Source: Alcaligenes pakistanensis (GTDB lineage Bacteria > Pseudomonadota > Gammaproteobacteria > Burkholderiales > Burkholderiaceae_B). From it: DNA of 64,000 nt. The stretch is taken from positions 733,793 to 797,792 of the forward strand of contig NZ_BMZN01000002.1 in assembly GCF_014652815.1 (NCBI RefSeq), read 5' to 3'. This document shows positions 63,592 through 64,000 of the stretch, piece after piece; within the stretch, counting starts at the first letter, position 1, and every line of letters starts with the position of its first letter. The notes beneath the pieces are model-generated. The model searched no databases. It was not told the DNA's origin and was given only the letters and a program-made list of their open reading frames with translations. A program made the translations under genes and the position numbers.

Positions 63592-64000
63592 TTAGCTGCG
63601 TCATTTCTTTCAGCCGCCGATGCAAAGTGCTGCGATGCAAGCCCAAGGCACGCGCTGCTTGTGAAATATTCCCCTGATGCTGTTCCAAGGCCTGCTGCAC
63701 GGCCGCGTATTCCTGTTCCTTCAAGGTTTGTGCCTTGGGAATAGTGCCGGGGACAGCAGAAATAGCGGTGTAGTTGCTGATTACGCGATTCGCGCTGTCC
63801 GGCGCAAGAGTCGGAGCCATCATGGAGTTATGTTCAGAGCGTAGACACGGCAGGGCAGGCAGATCTTGCGCCCGCCAGAGACGCCCGGGGGTATCCTGCA
63901 CAATGATTTGCAAAAGTACCGAGCGCAGTTGGCGATAGTTGCCGGGCCAGTCATAGTCTTGCAGCCGCTGTAGGGCTTCTGGATGTAGCTGGGGCGCAGC
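63542..64000 (-). CDS. Sigma-54-dependent-type activator, C-terminal fragment (runs off the window)
   Basis: The reading frame enters from beyond base 64000 and ends at 63542. It contains the end of an AAA+ domain (LQRLQDYDWPGNYRQLRSVL, the WPGN-R-L motif) and a Fis-type DNA-binding HTH (VQQALEQHQGNISQAARALG, then LHRSTLHRRLKEM). This is the architecture of sigma-54 activators such as AcoR-like proteins. The sensory N-terminus and most of the ATPase domain lie outside. Its 3' end overlaps the DUF1178 gene tail-to-tail. Confidence 0.88.
   Translation of the reverse strand, partial: AAPQLHPEALQRLQDYDWPGNYRQLRSVLLQIIVQDTPGRLWRAQDLPALPCLRSEHNSMMAPTLAPDSANRVISNYTAISAVPGTIPKAQTLKEQEYAAVQQALEQHQGNISQAARALGLHRSTLHRRLKEMTQLITAGDHHPESQESAWQ

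Noticed and set aside
1-64000. CRISPR arrays, prophage or rRNA operons
   Set aside because: No regularly spaced direct repeats, phage structural genes or rRNA sequence were noticed.

Overview
The window reads as chromosomal DNA of a betaproteobacterium in the Alcaligenaceae, most likely Alcaligenes. Evidence: a Bug-type (TctC) tripartite tricarboxylate receptor; a block with family-typical housekeeping order (lpxH, ppiase, TPR protein, cysS, alkA-like, accA, tilS, lysC, tRNA-Ser); and a 356-residue arylacetonitrilase that, from memory, closely resembles the Alcaligenes faecalis enzyme. No rRNA operon, CRISPR array, intact transposase or prophage was seen.

Layout. 1-3.2 kb: leftward cluster of LLM-class monooxygenase, LysR regulator, Bug receptor and the start of a gamma-glutamyltranspeptidase gene cut by the window edge. 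3.3-5.4 kb: SAM methyltransferase, a 500-bp non-coding stretch with DnaA-box-like sites, and an MscS channel. 5.4-16.9 kb: malonate locus. It has an MdcR-like LysR gene, then a tightly coupled leftward operon (AtoE-type transporter, amidase, mdcA-C-D-E-G-B-H) and an upstream IclR regulator. The usual malonate carriers (MdcF, MdcLM/MadLM) are absent; an AtoE-family carrier and an amidase take the promoter-proximal positions, which suggests an amide of malonate may be a substrate.

17-31.4 kb: housekeeping genes (trmJ, suhB, TerC/CorC protein, uppP, lpxH, cyclophilin, TPR protein, cysS, alkA-like, accA, tilS, lysC, tRNA-Ser). Between the convergent uppP and lpxH genes lie two ~230-bp elements, homologous to each other and in opposite orientation. 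They fold into the same nested series of helices, and paired positions differ between copies in a compensatory way while several unpaired stretches are conserved. I see no known family here; it is the strongest candidate for an undescribed structured element.

31.5-37.6 kb: a 46-codon membrane peptide and SPFH protein pair, a DUF4870-like protein, an AraC regulator and arylacetonitrilase, a PaaY-like protein and a lipoprotein. 37.8-45.2 kb: an AfuABC/FbpABC-type ABC importer and the three-gene proton-translocating transhydrogenase (pntAA-pntAB-pntB). 45.2-47.2 kb: two small exported proteins and two identical tRNA-Arg(ACG) genes 630 bp apart, with a degraded TonB-dependent receptor tail between them. 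47.4-54.4 kb: lldD-like dehydrogenase, glutathionyl-hydroquinone reductase, WrbA, hotdog thioesterase, I78 inhibitor, Mpg glycosylase, adenine/adenosine deaminase, DUF423 and CorA/ZntB transporter. 54.4-64 kb: AidB-like acyl-CoA dehydrogenase, secreted nuclease, a Yej-type peptide ABC operon, DUF1178 and the C-terminus of a sigma-54-type activator cut by the right edge.

All identifications rest on reading the sequence and on recalled family features; no database search or folding calculation was run.
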